Below are positions 36,152 to 44,180 of a stretch of DNA of 64,000 nucleotides, in pieces. Below the pieces are notes generated by a model. That model was given only the letters and a program-made list of their open reading frames with translations. It did no database searches and was not told where the DNA came from. Where the stretch lies: contig JABTUK010000002.1 of NCBI GenBank assembly GCA_015075405.1, forward strand, positions 1,426,001-1,490,000, given 5' to 3'. How positions within the stretch are numbered: the first letter of the stretch is position 1; every line of letters starts with the position of its first letter. This stretch comes from Anaerolineales bacterium. Its GTDB lineage: Bacteria > Chloroflexota > Anaerolineae > 4572-78 > J111. A program made the translations under genes and the position numbers.

Positions 36152-37130
36152 ATGCCTCTTCTGAACCAGTATATCACTCACCGCAGCAGCACTACTCTGA
36201 CCGTGGCCGATGTCTTCCGGGAACATTGGGCCGAGTACCGCCGGAAGCACCGGGTCAGTCCGCAGTAGGCCAAAGTGGTGGGGGCGATGATGGCCTGTCG
36301 CACCCCGGCGTTGGGCGGGCGGATAGACCAGTGCAACGAGTCCCCCAAGGGGAGGCGAAGCGCTCTGCGGGGCATTGGTGTTTCGGTACAACAGTTGCCG
36401 GGACCGGCACTGCAACCAGTGTCAGAAGTATGAGCGGGCCAAGTGGGTGGAGCAGCAGAAGGTGATGCAGCTCCCCATCCCCTATTTCCACATTGTCTTC
36501 ACCACCGACCACGCGCTCAACACCTTGTTTCGAGACCACAAACGAGCGATGTATGATTTATTATTCCAGACGGCCAGCGAGGTGTTACAGGCCAAAGCCA
36601 AGGCGGAATTGGGCTGTGAGTTAGGGATCACGGCGGTACTGCATACGTGGGGGCAGCAGATCGAGGAGCATATTCACCTTCATTGCATTGTCACGGGGGG
36701 CGGGCTGCGGCTGGACAGGCAAAAGTGGGTCAAGCCCAAAAGTAAGCACTATCTGCTGAATGTGGTGGAGTTGTCGGCGGCCTATCGGGACAAACTGCTG
36801 GCCGGGATCGAGCGGCTGGTGCAGCGGCAGGAGATGGTGCTGGCTGACGAAGCGGCGGAAGCGGCGTTAAGCAGTCTGCTGGCCGAGCTGCGGGCCAAGA
36901 AGTGGGAAGTGTTCATCAAGCCGTTTGCCAATCCCGACACAGTGACGGCGTACCTGAGCCGGTATGTCCATCCGGTGGCGATTTCCAACTACCGGCTGGA
37001 AAGTATGGAGAAAGGGCTGGTCCGGTTTCGTTATTTCGATAACCGGGAGCGGGCCGAGGTGGGCGGAAAAGGGAAAGAGAAGGTGTTGACGTTGACGGGG
37101 GAGGAGTTTATCCGCCGTTTTTTGTTATAG
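36152..37130 (+). pseudogene. Decayed IS91/IS801-type (Y2) transposase
   Basis: Rolling-circle transposase remnant. The N-terminal part in one frame (36152-36265) reads MPLLNQYITHRSSTTLTVAD and is stopped by TAG at 36266, after which the same frame continues with ACRTPALGGRIDQCNE, the zinc-binding region, then loses register around 36335-36375. From 36375 another frame resumes with FRYNSCRDRHCNQCQ and HIHLHCIVTGGGL, the HUH-like metal motif, and YLSRYVHPVAISNYR. The frame ends at RRFLL (37130), short of the C-terminus expected in the family. So there are at least a nonsense change, a frameshift and a truncation; the element is dead. Confidence 0.85.
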
Positions 37131-37319
37131 AGACCCGGTTTCCTCGAACAAATCATTGAAGCCGACACCTGGACATTAAGAACTGCCACCCTGAATTGCT
37201 GGCCCAGGTCAGGGTGGTTGTATCTCTGCGGGCCTGACCCGGTGCGGCTTAACTCAGCCGTTCGGCCGCAAAATATTGCGTGGTCCATTACTTACATTAA
37301 ATAAATGAGGTAAAACACG

Positions 37320-37658
37320 ATGACTAATCATACTCCTGTAATATTTGATAAACATAATAGTAATAATGAGGAGCAGTACCAAACATGGCTGACACAGAAC
37401 CCAGATGGTTTTGTAGTAAACACGACATGGAATACACGGGAACGAGCAAACTATATGGTCTTACACCGAGCCACCTGCAAAAGTATCAGTAACTACACTG
37501 CGAAAAAGAAATGGGGTGGCTATACTCAAAGAAATTATATCAAGGTTTGCGCCCAAGATATTGAGAGTCTTAGAGATTGGATAAAAAATAATGGGCGACC
37601 TAATGGCTCTTTTACCCGTGAATTTCCTCGTTGTTGCAAGCAGGACTGGCGGGTATAA
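37320..37658 (+). CDS. Hypothetical protein, 112 residues
   Basis: Not recognised by name. The core (GFVVNTTWNTRERANYMVLHRATC, then GGYTQRNYIKVCAQDIESLRDW) looks like a small compact domain with conserved aromatic residues and four cysteines (C near 54, 79, 106 and 107). The weak start ATG 37320 lacks a strong ribosome-binding site (GAGGTAAAACACG). Base composition is more AT-rich than the flanking metabolic genes, and it lies between a dead transposase and a terminator, consistent with transferred accessory DNA. Confidence 0.65.
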   Translation: MTNHTPVIFDKHNSNNEEQYQTWLTQNPDGFVVNTTWNTRERANYMVLHRATCKSISNYTAKKKWGGYTQRNYIKVCAQDIESLRDWIKNNGRPNGSFTREFPRCCKQDWRV

Positions 37659-37694
37659 AAAACCCGGCTCGTTGCAGTGAATGAGTCGGGTTTT
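37659..37694. terminator. Bidirectional terminator
   Basis: AAAACCCGGCTC...GAGTCGGGTTTT forms a 12-bp stem with one mismatch, with A-run before and T-run after, between convergent small genes. Confidence 0.85.
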
Positions 37695-37716
37695 ACTAAT
37701 GACGAACAATGTAGGG

Positions 37717-37881
37717 TTATTTCTTGTCTTTGGGTAGCAGCTTAAGCAATTGCTGTTTCAATTCTTCCAGTTGCTTTTGCAGGATGGCAACGTGTTGCAA
37801 GAGTTGACCGATAGCTCGGTCCACAGTCAAGTCACCTTGTTGCCATTGGGAAAGCAACTTGTGGGGTGGTTCTGCACTCAT
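37717..37881 (-). CDS. Small hypothetical protein, 54 residues, helical
   Basis: A short gene in the gap between the terminator at 37659 and the toxin-antitoxin pair. From ATG 37881, with AAAGGAG about 9-15 nt upstream, it encodes a Gln/Leu/Lys-rich helical peptide beginning MSAEPPHKLLSQWQQGDLTV and continuing with heptad-like LQKQLEELKQQLLKLLP. This looks like a small coiled-coil protein. The clear ribosome-binding site, regular amphipathic pattern and facing terminator support it. Function unknown. Confidence 0.65.
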   Translation of the reverse strand: MSAEPPHKLLSQWQQGDLTVDRAIGQLLQHVAILQKQLEELKQQLLKLLPKDKK

Positions 37882-38180
37882 GGCCTGGTTTCTCCTTTCT
37901 GATAGATTTTAGGCCAAGAAAAAACGGCCACCCCCAACCAAAAAGGTCAAAGATGGCCGCTTGCAGTTTACAGAATCACATAGATTTGTGTAAAATAACC
38001 GCAGCCTTCCAGACTGTCCAAGCAGTTTGGGGGGTCAGCCGCCTTTAGGTGCTACCAACACCTGGGGGCGGCGCGTTTTCAATTGGTTGCGGCAATGATA
38101 CACCCGCGCCGGAATCTTTGTCAAAAAAATGGAAAGGTTTTTCTGGTTTGCCCAAGGAGTATGGTTGAGGAAGGTATGTA

Positions 38181-38501
38181 ATGTCCATTAATGTTTCACC
38201 CACAGATATATTGAATACTGTCGCTCGATCTTTAGTGGCTACCGAGAAATTTGCCAATATCGAGGAAGCCTTAAAGCAGATGGCTCTAGCCGCAGTCCGA
38301 AATAAAATCGCTTACTACCGACGTCGGATACGCACTTTAGAACGCAAGTATGCCACTGACTTTAATACTTTCACCACCCGCTTGCAAGGACGAGCGACTC
38401 CCACTGAAGAAGATGATTGGTTAGCTTGGCGGTCAGCCCAAAGTATGGAAGCCGATTGGCGAAAGGTTTATCAGGACTTACTCAATGGCGGCAATCGCTG
38501 A
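38181..38501 (+). CDS. TumA-like antitoxin
   Basis: A 106-residue protein that resembles the small proteins found with TumE toxins: an N-terminal ATEKFANIEEALKQMALAAVRNKI segment, a helical YYRRRIRTLERKYATDFNTFTTRL region, then ATPTEEDDWLAWRSAQSMEADWRKVY. Its stop overlaps the next gene by 17 bp, the usual coupling of a toxin-antitoxin pair. The ATG at 38181 has AGGTATGTA upstream. It should neutralise the downstream toxin. Confidence 0.72.
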   Translation: MSINVSPTDILNTVARSLVATEKFANIEEALKQMALAAVRNKIAYYRRRIRTLERKYATDFNTFTTRLQGRATPTEEDDWLAWRSAQSMEADWRKVYQDLLNGGNR

Positions 38502-38868
38502 TGATTTGCTAAATCTCCTCCGTCAACACGTCTTGGTTCAAAATGTTCGAGTCGTTAATTACGACGAAACGCCGTTGGGTAAGTTGGAGTTAAAAATCCG
38601 TTGTCGTCTCGCCAAAAATTATCAACTTCAAGTCTGGTTACATCATGAGGCCACATTTCAAGACTATGCTTATCAGTTGTTCACCGACCACCCTATTTTG
38701 CGATGGGACAACGCCCCCCATTACCCCCAAATCTCAACCGCCCCTCACCATTTTCATGATGAAATAGGACAGGTAGGCGACTCACCTCTTTCTGGAAAGC
38801 CGCTAGAAGATTTAAAGATTGTGCTGGCCGAGATTGAAAAATGGTTAGCAAGCACAAAAGCCGCCTAA
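38485..38868 (+). CDS. TumE/DUF6516-like toxin
   Basis: A 127-residue protein matching the TumE (DUF6516) family pattern: KLELKIRCRLAKNYQLQVWLHHE, then the conserved LRWDNAPHYPQIST with PHHFHDE following, and a C-terminal EDLKIVLAEIEKWL helix. Its exact activity is not settled. The 17-bp overlap with the TumA-like gene supports the pairing. It lies in the accessory island beside the IS91 remnant. Confidence 0.75.
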   Translation: MAAIADDLLNLLRQHVLVQNVRVVNYDETPLGKLELKIRCRLAKNYQLQVWLHHEATFQDYAYQLFTDHPILRWDNAPHYPQISTAPHHFHDEIGQVGDSPLSGKPLEDLKIVLAEIEKWLASTKAA

Positions 38869-39017
38869 CAAGCGGTTCTTGAGAAACCTCGCCTCGGGGG
38901 TTGGGAATAAAGCACTACCATATCTGGGGAGGAGGGGACAAGCATACCCCAACATCCAGGGGGTGCGGTCAGAGGAGTTGAGACCAGCCTTGCCAGCGGC
39001 TCAACCGTCTTCCAACT

Positions 39018-39062
39018 CAAAAAGCCCGACCCTCTGTTGAGGGTCAGGCTGGGCTTGCTGCT
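39018..39062 (+). terminator. Terminator-like hairpin after the TumE-like gene
   Basis: AAAAAGCCCGACCCTC, loop TGTT, then GAGGGTCAGGCTGGGCTT form an imperfect stem about 150 bp after the TumE stop. No strong T-run follows. Confidence 0.5.
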
Positions 39063-39070
39063 CTTCATTC

Positions 39071-39458
39071 GTCTTCCCGGCCGTTCCCTACCATAATAAA
39101 TACGTAGTTTCCTAATCGGGGTCGAGCAAGCTCGCCACCAGGGGGCAAATCACCCGGAAGCCGGAACCACGTTGCAGCGCGAGGCAGACCGCAAAACGGT
39201 CGCCATCAGGGCTTGTATCGGTCTTATTTTTAGCCTCAGCCGGAAGGTATCATAGCAGGCCGGTCAAATCAGCCGGCCAGTTTCTGCGGTGGGGGAATAC
39301 CCACCGCGGTAGGGGTCGTTGCAGCCGAATTGCTACCTTGCCCCGTTTTTCAACCATACTTTGCTGGCAAAGTGGGTGTATAATGTATCTTGCCGCGCCC
39401 ACCCGCAATTGGCTGAACCACAGGCGTTATTGAGAAAAGTCTGATAGAATCAGCAGAG
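39071..39458. other. Gene-free region with GC-rich hairpins
   Basis: No convincing gene. Two hairpins are visible: GGCCGGTCAAATCAGCCGGCC (39259-39280) and CTGCGGTGGGG...CCCACCGCGGTAG (39285-39312). A TATAAT at 39373-39380 may belong to a promoter of the next gene, though its -35 box is weak. Confidence 0.5.
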
Positions 39459-40376
39459 TTGGACCAGCCCCGCATGGTCATCTACCAAATACAAGCAGCT
39501 ATTGAAGCCATCGAGAAAAACGCGGCACTCTACCAGGAAACAAGCTTTGACCGCCGGGTAGAAGCTATAGACGCCCTCGAATTCAACATCGTTGATCGGA
39601 TTGAGGGACTACTGCAAACGGTCAATCCGCCAGAAGAATTGATCGCCCTGAAACAGGCTGCGGAGAGAGTCAAGCGCCAACTGGAAGAGATTGATGCTAC
39701 CTTATTTCAGCGGCTGCGGGCCGACATTCGCAGGGGTAGCTGCGCCGGAGCAGCGTTCAAGGATTTGATTGAGGCGTATGTCGGGCCTGATGCCAGCAAC
39801 AGACAGCCACAAGATGAGCCAGGCTATGACAGTCTCGATTTGTTTATCAATGGACTGTTGCTCAGTCGGGCTGTGCCCAACGAAACAAAAGCCAGAGAAC
39901 CGGAGATGGTCTATTATCAACAAACTCCGGCTCGAATCATTTTCGAGTTAGTAGAGAAAGCTCAGCTCACGGAAGAAGATGTTTTCTACGATGTGGGGTC
40001 TGGCCTGGGTCAAGTGCCTATTTTGGTCAATCTGCTCAGCGGCGCTCCCGCCAAAGGAATCGAATTTGAGCCGGCTTATGGCGATTATGCCCGCCTGTCT
40101 GCGGTAGACCTCAACCTGTCACGGGTAACGTTCATCCAGGCAGATGCGCGGACAGCGGACTACTCCGATGGAACGGTCTTCTTTATGTACACGCCCTTTG
40201 AGGGCCGCATGCTGCAAGAGGTGTTGGTAAAGCTGCGGGGAGAAGCGCACAGGAGAAGGATCAGACTCTTCACCTATGGACCTTGTACTCCCCAGGTAGC
40301 CCGGCAGAGTTGGCTCAAGCGGATAGACCAAAATGGAGATCACCTCTACAAACTGGGTACATTCCAAAGTGGATAA
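39459..40376 (+). CDS. SAM-dependent methyltransferase with long helical N-terminal domain
   Basis: Residues about 1-110 are helical and charged (QAAIEAIEKNAALYQETSF; RVKRQLEEIDATLFQRLRAD). A class I methyltransferase domain follows: the SAM-binding motif FYDVGSGLGQVPIL near residue 176, the acidic motif GIEFEPAY near 201, and FIQADART near 225. The pattern DVGSGLGQ with the preceding ARIIFELVEKA is reminiscent of Dot1-like folds, which is weak evidence. The start is uncertain: TTG 39459 or ATG 39474. The protein ends abruptly (LGTFQSG). Substrate unknown. Confidence 0.75.
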   Translation: MDQPRMVIYQIQAAIEAIEKNAALYQETSFDRRVEAIDALEFNIVDRIEGLLQTVNPPEELIALKQAAERVKRQLEEIDATLFQRLRADIRRGSCAGAAFKDLIEAYVGPDASNRQPQDEPGYDSLDLFINGLLLSRAVPNETKAREPEMVYYQQTPARIIFELVEKAQLTEEDVFYDVGSGLGQVPILVNLLSGAPAKGIEFEPAYGDYARLSAVDLNLSRVTFIQADARTADYSDGTVFFMYTPFEGRMLQEVLVKLRGEAHRRRIRLFTYGPCTPQVARQSWLKRIDQNGDHLYKLGTFQSG

Positions 40377-40555
40377 GCAACAACAGAGAAGGCAGTATCA
40401 GTATATCCAATTTTACGCGTGTCTATCCGGGGCACGGTCCTGTCTGGCAGATGGATGCGGAGTTTGTCGTCTGAACAGCAGTGAAGGGGCTACCTTTGAC
40501 GAAACTCTCCTATGGGAAATAAGGTATTGCAGTATAACTGATAATTGATTACTGA

Positions 40556-42361
40556 CTACTCCCCACGTCGCTTGACGACAAATAACGTTAAATCATCCGA
40601 CTGAGGGGCCTGGTCGGTGAAGCGATAGACGGCTTCGACGATGGCCTCTAAAAGTTCCTGGGCGCTGGCCTGACGATGCGCCATAATAACGGCTTGCAGT
40701 CGTTCTTCGCCAAACAGCCGGTGCTCCGGGTTCATAGCTTCGGTCACGCCATCGGTGTAAAACACCAGCAGGTCGCCCGGCGCAATCTCGATCTCGTGTT
40801 CTTCCAACTCTATCTTCTCAAAAATGCCCAGCACAATGCCCCGGCCGCCCAATTCGTCGCACAGGCCGGTGGCGGCGTGCAGCCATAAGGGCCGGTTGTG
40901 CCCGGCAATGCTGTAACAAAGATGGCCGGTCTGGGTGTTTAAGACCGCATAAAAAGCCGTCAAAAAAAGTTTGGAACGGCTGTCTTTCATAATCAAGCAA
41001 CTGGCCCGTTCGAGCACCTCGGCCGGGCCTAAGCCCGAAGTCAAGGCTTTGGTGCGAATAATAGAACGGCTCAAGGCCATCAGCAGCGCGGCCGGAACCC
41101 CCTTATCGGCCACATCGGCGATGACCATGCCCAGCTCACCCGGTTGATCAGGCAAGTCAAAAAAGTCGTAAAAATCCCCGCCGACCAGCCGGGCCGGCTG
41201 GTAAAGGGCCGCAAATTCCCAGCCCGGCGCAGTGGGGGGCGACTCGGGCAGTAAGGTCAATTGAATCTGCCGGCCCACCGCCATCTCTTCTTCCAGACGC
41301 TGCTGTTTAAGTTCAGCCTCGTGCAGCCGCGCTTTTTCAATGGCCATGGCGGCCTGGTTAGCCATCAGGCACAAAAAACGGATTTCATCCTCATTGAACT
41401 GATGGGGCTGGCGGGTATCAACCATGAGGACGCCAATGGAGTTGCCTTCGGCCAGCAAAGGGACGACGGCGTGGCTGCGAAATCCTTCAGCTTCCAGCCA
41501 ATCAGCATTCCACGGGGTTGGGTCGTGGCTCAGGATATCGTAAATAAGGAGTGGTTCCTGCGTTTGCATCACGTGGCCGGAACCGCTGCGCCCGTCGGCG
41601 GGGACCCGGCGTAAGGCGGCCACCGGGTCAACCCGCCAGCCGCTGGCTGCGTAAAAGGCCAGACTGTCAGATTTCTCATCGGGCAGCAAAAGAGCGCAGG
41701 CATCCACTTGCAGCAACCCCTGGACCTCTTCCACCAGGCAGCAGATCAAATCATTCATATTGGATTGGCTGAGCAATTGGTTGGAGAGGGCCAGCAGCGC
41801 GGCCTGCTCATGAATGCGCCGTTCGCGCACCAGTTCAAATAAGCGGGCGCGTTCCAGGGCAATGCCCATCTGATTGCCCACATTGGTCAATAGGGCCAGC
41901 GCTTCGGCGCTGAAATGAGTCCAATCCGGCCCGGCGACATTTAAAATACCCAGCGTGTTTTCCCCGGAACGCAGGGGAGCAGAGGCGTGCATCACCAGCC
42001 CGCGCCGGTCGCCGGGGGCGTTGAGCAACCGGCTACAGCGGACCTCGTTATAAGCCCCGGCCAATTTACCTTTTTTGCACAAATCCTGGCAGTCGCAGCC
42101 GCCTTTCCAGGGGCGGGCCTTATCCAGGGCCATGGCCGGGGGGAGATTGTGGTGGGCGGCCAAAATATAGCCCTTGCCGGCCCAACGATTCTGCGAGGTT
42201 GGGTCCACCAGGAAAATCCAGCCGGTTTTTAAATCCATCAACTCAAGCAGCCGCACCAGGGCGGAGTCGAGGGCAGTGGTCACATCAACCGACTGGTTCA
42301 AGATTTCGGCAATTTTGTTGAGGGTAGTTAAGTTTTTGATGAGGTCTTTGTTAGAAGGCAT
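40556..42361 (-). CDS. GAF-GAF-SpoIIE (PP2C-type) phosphatase
   Basis: An RsbU-like serine phosphatase of 601 residues that likely dephosphorylates an anti-sigma antagonist. Two GAF domains (about 18-165 and 185-345) precede a short coiled coil (EAELKQQRLEEEMAVGRQIQLTLLPE) and the SpoIIE phosphatase domain with metal-binding LVGGDFYDFF and VIADVADKGVPAALLM. FYTDGVTEAMNP near the end is another PP2C motif. GAGGGGG precedes ATG 42361, 6 bp after the arginase stop, so it is co-transcribed with arginase. Possible targets are the STAS proteins at 48195-48918. Confidence 0.92.
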   Translation of the reverse strand: MPSNKDLIKNLTTLNKIAEILNQSVDVTTALDSALVRLLELMDLKTGWIFLVDPTSQNRWAGKGYILAAHHNLPPAMALDKARPWKGGCDCQDLCKKGKLAGAYNEVRCSRLLNAPGDRRGLVMHASAPLRSGENTLGILNVAGPDWTHFSAEALALLTNVGNQMGIALERARLFELVRERRIHEQAALLALSNQLLSQSNMNDLICCLVEEVQGLLQVDACALLLPDEKSDSLAFYAASGWRVDPVAALRRVPADGRSGSGHVMQTQEPLLIYDILSHDPTPWNADWLEAEGFRSHAVVPLLAEGNSIGVLMVDTRQPHQFNEDEIRFLCLMANQAAMAIEKARLHEAELKQQRLEEEMAVGRQIQLTLLPESPPTAPGWEFAALYQPARLVGGDFYDFFDLPDQPGELGMVIADVADKGVPAALLMALSRSIIRTKALTSGLGPAEVLERASCLIMKDSRSKLFLTAFYAVLNTQTGHLCYSIAGHNRPLWLHAATGLCDELGGRGIVLGIFEKIELEEHEIEIAPGDLLVFYTDGVTEAMNPEHRLFGEERLQAVIMAHRQASAQELLEAIVEAVYRFTDQAPQSDDLTLFVVKRRGE

Positions 42362-42367
42362 GCCCCC

Positions 42368-43279
42368 TCACAAGATAGACTGGCCCAGCAGCGAGGCAAT
42401 CAATTCCAGCGCAATTTTAGCCGTTTGATTCCGCTCGTCCAAAATGGGGTTGATTTCCACCACATCCATCGAGCCGACGCAGGCGCAGTCGGCAATAATT
42501 TCCATCAGCAGGTGCGCTTCGCGGTAGGTCAAACCGCCGGGCACAGGCGTGCCCACGCCAGGAGCAGCGCCGGGGTCGAGGCTATCCATATCCAGGCTGA
42601 CGTGCAGACGGGGTAAATGGCTCAAGCGGTCCAGGGCTTCGGTGGCGACATCGGCCAGGCCGCGGGCGTCAATTTCACGCATGGTATAAACTTTGACCCC
42701 ACTTTCGCGCAGCAAGCCCCTTTCCGCTTCATCCAAATCACGAACGCCAATCAGGACCACATCGGCGGGGGTCAGTTTGGGGCCGGGCCGGCCCAAGTTG
42801 ACCAGCTCCGGCGCGCCCAGGCCCAGCAGCGCCGCCAGGGGCATGCCGTGCAGGTTGCCGCTGGGTGAGCTTTCCGGGGTGTTGAAGTCGCCATGCGCGT
42901 CAACCCAAATCAAGCCGGTTGGCTCGGCGTGGCTTACCCCGCCCACCGTGCCGACGGCAATAGAATGGTCGCCGCCGAGAAACAGGGGCAGGTGACCGGC
43001 CTCGACGGCTTGGTAGCCGGCCTGGTACATGGCCTCGCAGGCCTGGACCACCGCCGGTAAAAAAGCCAAGCCGCCTTCCGCCGGCAAGGTATCCCGTACG
43101 GGCACATTGAGATTACCGTTATCGGCCACCTGATGCCCCAGCCGGCGCAGCCGATCATCCAGCCCGGCATAGCGTAAAGCACTGGGGCCCATATCCACCC
43201 CGCGCCGTGATTGGCCCAGGTCCAGGGGAACGCCGATGATGCTAATGGTTTTATTGATGTCAGGTCGTGCTATTTGCAT
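42368..43279 (-). CDS. rocF: Arginase
   Basis: Hydrolyses arginine to ornithine and urea using two manganese ions. The ureohydrolase motifs are complete: GGDHSIAVG (residues about 99-107), [11 protein letters not shown] (about 124-134) and [24 protein letters not shown] (about 223-246). The start ATG 43279 is fixed by a promoter whose -10 box ends 7 bp upstream, implying a leaderless mRNA; the 22-residue upstream extension would be untranscribed. The gene is followed 6 bp later by a SpoIIE-type phosphatase gene, an odd pairing of nitrogen catabolism and signalling. Confidence 0.95.
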   Translation of the reverse strand: MQIARPDINKTISIIGVPLDLGQSRRGVDMGPSALRYAGLDDRLRRLGHQVADNGNLNVPVRDTLPAEGGLAFLPAVVQACEAMYQAGYQAVEAGHLPLFLGGDHSIAVGTVGGVSHAEPTGLIWVDAHGDFNTPESSPSGNLHGMPLAALLGLGAPELVNLGRPGPKLTPADVVLIGVRDLDEAERGLLRESGVKVYTMREIDARGLADVATEALDRLSHLPRLHVSLDMDSLDPGAAPGVGTPVPGGLTYREAHLLMEIIADCACVGSMDVVEINPILDERNQTAKIALELIASLLGQSIL

Positions 43280-43285
43280 AGCCCT

Positions 43286-43314
43286 ATTATACCACATCCA
43301 CATCAAGCGGATAA
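43286..43314 (-). promoter_or_regulatory. Promoter of the arginase gene
   Basis: On the minus strand, TTATCC (43314-43309) and TATAAT (43291-43286) are 17 bp apart. The start would fall at or within a few bases of ATG 43279, so the mRNA is probably leaderless. Confidence 0.7.
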
Positions 43315-43330
43315 TTTGAGGTTTAGCCTC

Positions 43331-43360
43331 TTGACTTTGGAACAAATGTTCTGGTATAAT
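43331..43360 (+). promoter_or_regulatory. Promoter with LexA-type SOS box in its spacer
   Basis: TTGACT (43331-43336) and TATAAT (43355-43360) are 18 bp apart, and GAACAAATGTTC (43340-43351) lies wholly between them. GAAC-N4-GTTC is the LexA box of Bacillus-type bacteria. A repressor there would block RNA polymerase. The downstream gene encodes a RecA-like ATPase, which supports the reading. Confidence 0.8.
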
Positions 43361-43373
43361 AGAGACATCTTTA

Positions 43374-44165
43374 GTGAAAAAGGGTCAAGAGGTGGCGATC
43401 AAGAGTTCACAGGGGGCCAGGCAAATTATCGAAAATGTAGCTGGTTTTTTGACCGGCCGGTTGTCCCGGCCAGCCTTGCCGGCAGCCTTTAATTTTCGAC
43501 CCGCCGCCGAGGTGGTCACTTTGCCCACCGGGTTTCGGACGCTGGACAAGGCGTTGGGGATTGGCGGGTTACCTCTGGGAAAAATTACCGAATTAATGGG
43601 CGCTGAGGGTGAGGCGAGCAGTGGGGCGCTGCTGCTGGCCGCAGGGATTGCAGCTAAAGTGCAGCGCAAACAGCAAATTGTGACCATTATTGATCTCAGT
43701 CACCAGTTCGACCCCTGGCTGGCCGAGCGCTGTGGCCTGATGGCCCCTCACCTGCTGCTGACCCGGCCCGAAACAGCCCTGGCCGCCTTGACCACGCTCG
43801 AGGGGGTGGCCGGCCGTGAGGGCCTCGTCCTTGTCGTTATGGGAGTAGTGGCCGATCTTTTTAGCCAGTCCGAGCGCAGTTTACTGCATACGCTGCTGGG
43901 GCGTTTGCGGGCCATTGTCCGGCAGTCGAACAGCGCTTTTCTTTTTGTTACTTCGCCCAGCGAGGATAACCCCTTTAGCCCAACCAACTACCCCGCTGGC
44001 TTCCCCCTGGCCGAAATTGCCAATATCCGCCTCTGGATTCAAGCGGATGCCTGGACCCACCAGCACGGCATCGCCACAGCTTATAAGGCCAGCCTGGCCG
44101 TCATTAAGAATGAATGGGCGGTGGCTGGAGCCGGCGCAGATATTAGAATCAACCTGACGCGCTAA
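43374..44165 (+). CDS. RecA-like ATPase with degenerate Walker A (ImuA/SulA-like), SOS-controlled
   Basis: A 263-residue RecA-fold protein. [27 protein letters not shown] (residues about 51-77) is the typical entry to the RecA core. The Walker A position reads [12 protein letters not shown], lacking the invariant Lys of GxxxxGK(T/S), so ATP hydrolysis is doubtful. [14 protein letters not shown] (about 100-113) stands for Walker B-like sequence. ImuA and SulA have similar folds; ImuA works with ImuB and DnaE2 in error-prone repair, but neither is nearby. The promoter carries an SOS box. The GTG at 43374 is only about 7 nt from the predicted transcription start; GTG 43392 is an alternative. It converges on the ligase-DAC gene with a 15-bp gap. 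Confidence 0.8.
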   Translation: MKKGQEVAIKSSQGARQIIENVAGFLTGRLSRPALPAAFNFRPAAEVVTLPTGFRTLDKALGIGGLPLGKITELMGAEGEASSGALLLAAGIAAKVQRKQQIVTIIDLSHQFDPWLAERCGLMAPHLLLTRPETALAALTTLEGVAGREGLVLVVMGVVADLFSQSERSLLHTLLGRLRAIVRQSNSAFLFVTSPSEDNPFSPTNYPAGFPLAEIANIRLWIQADAWTHQHGIATAYKASLAVIKNEWAVAGAGADIRINLTR

Positions 44166-44180
44166 TTGTCAAAAAGGTTT

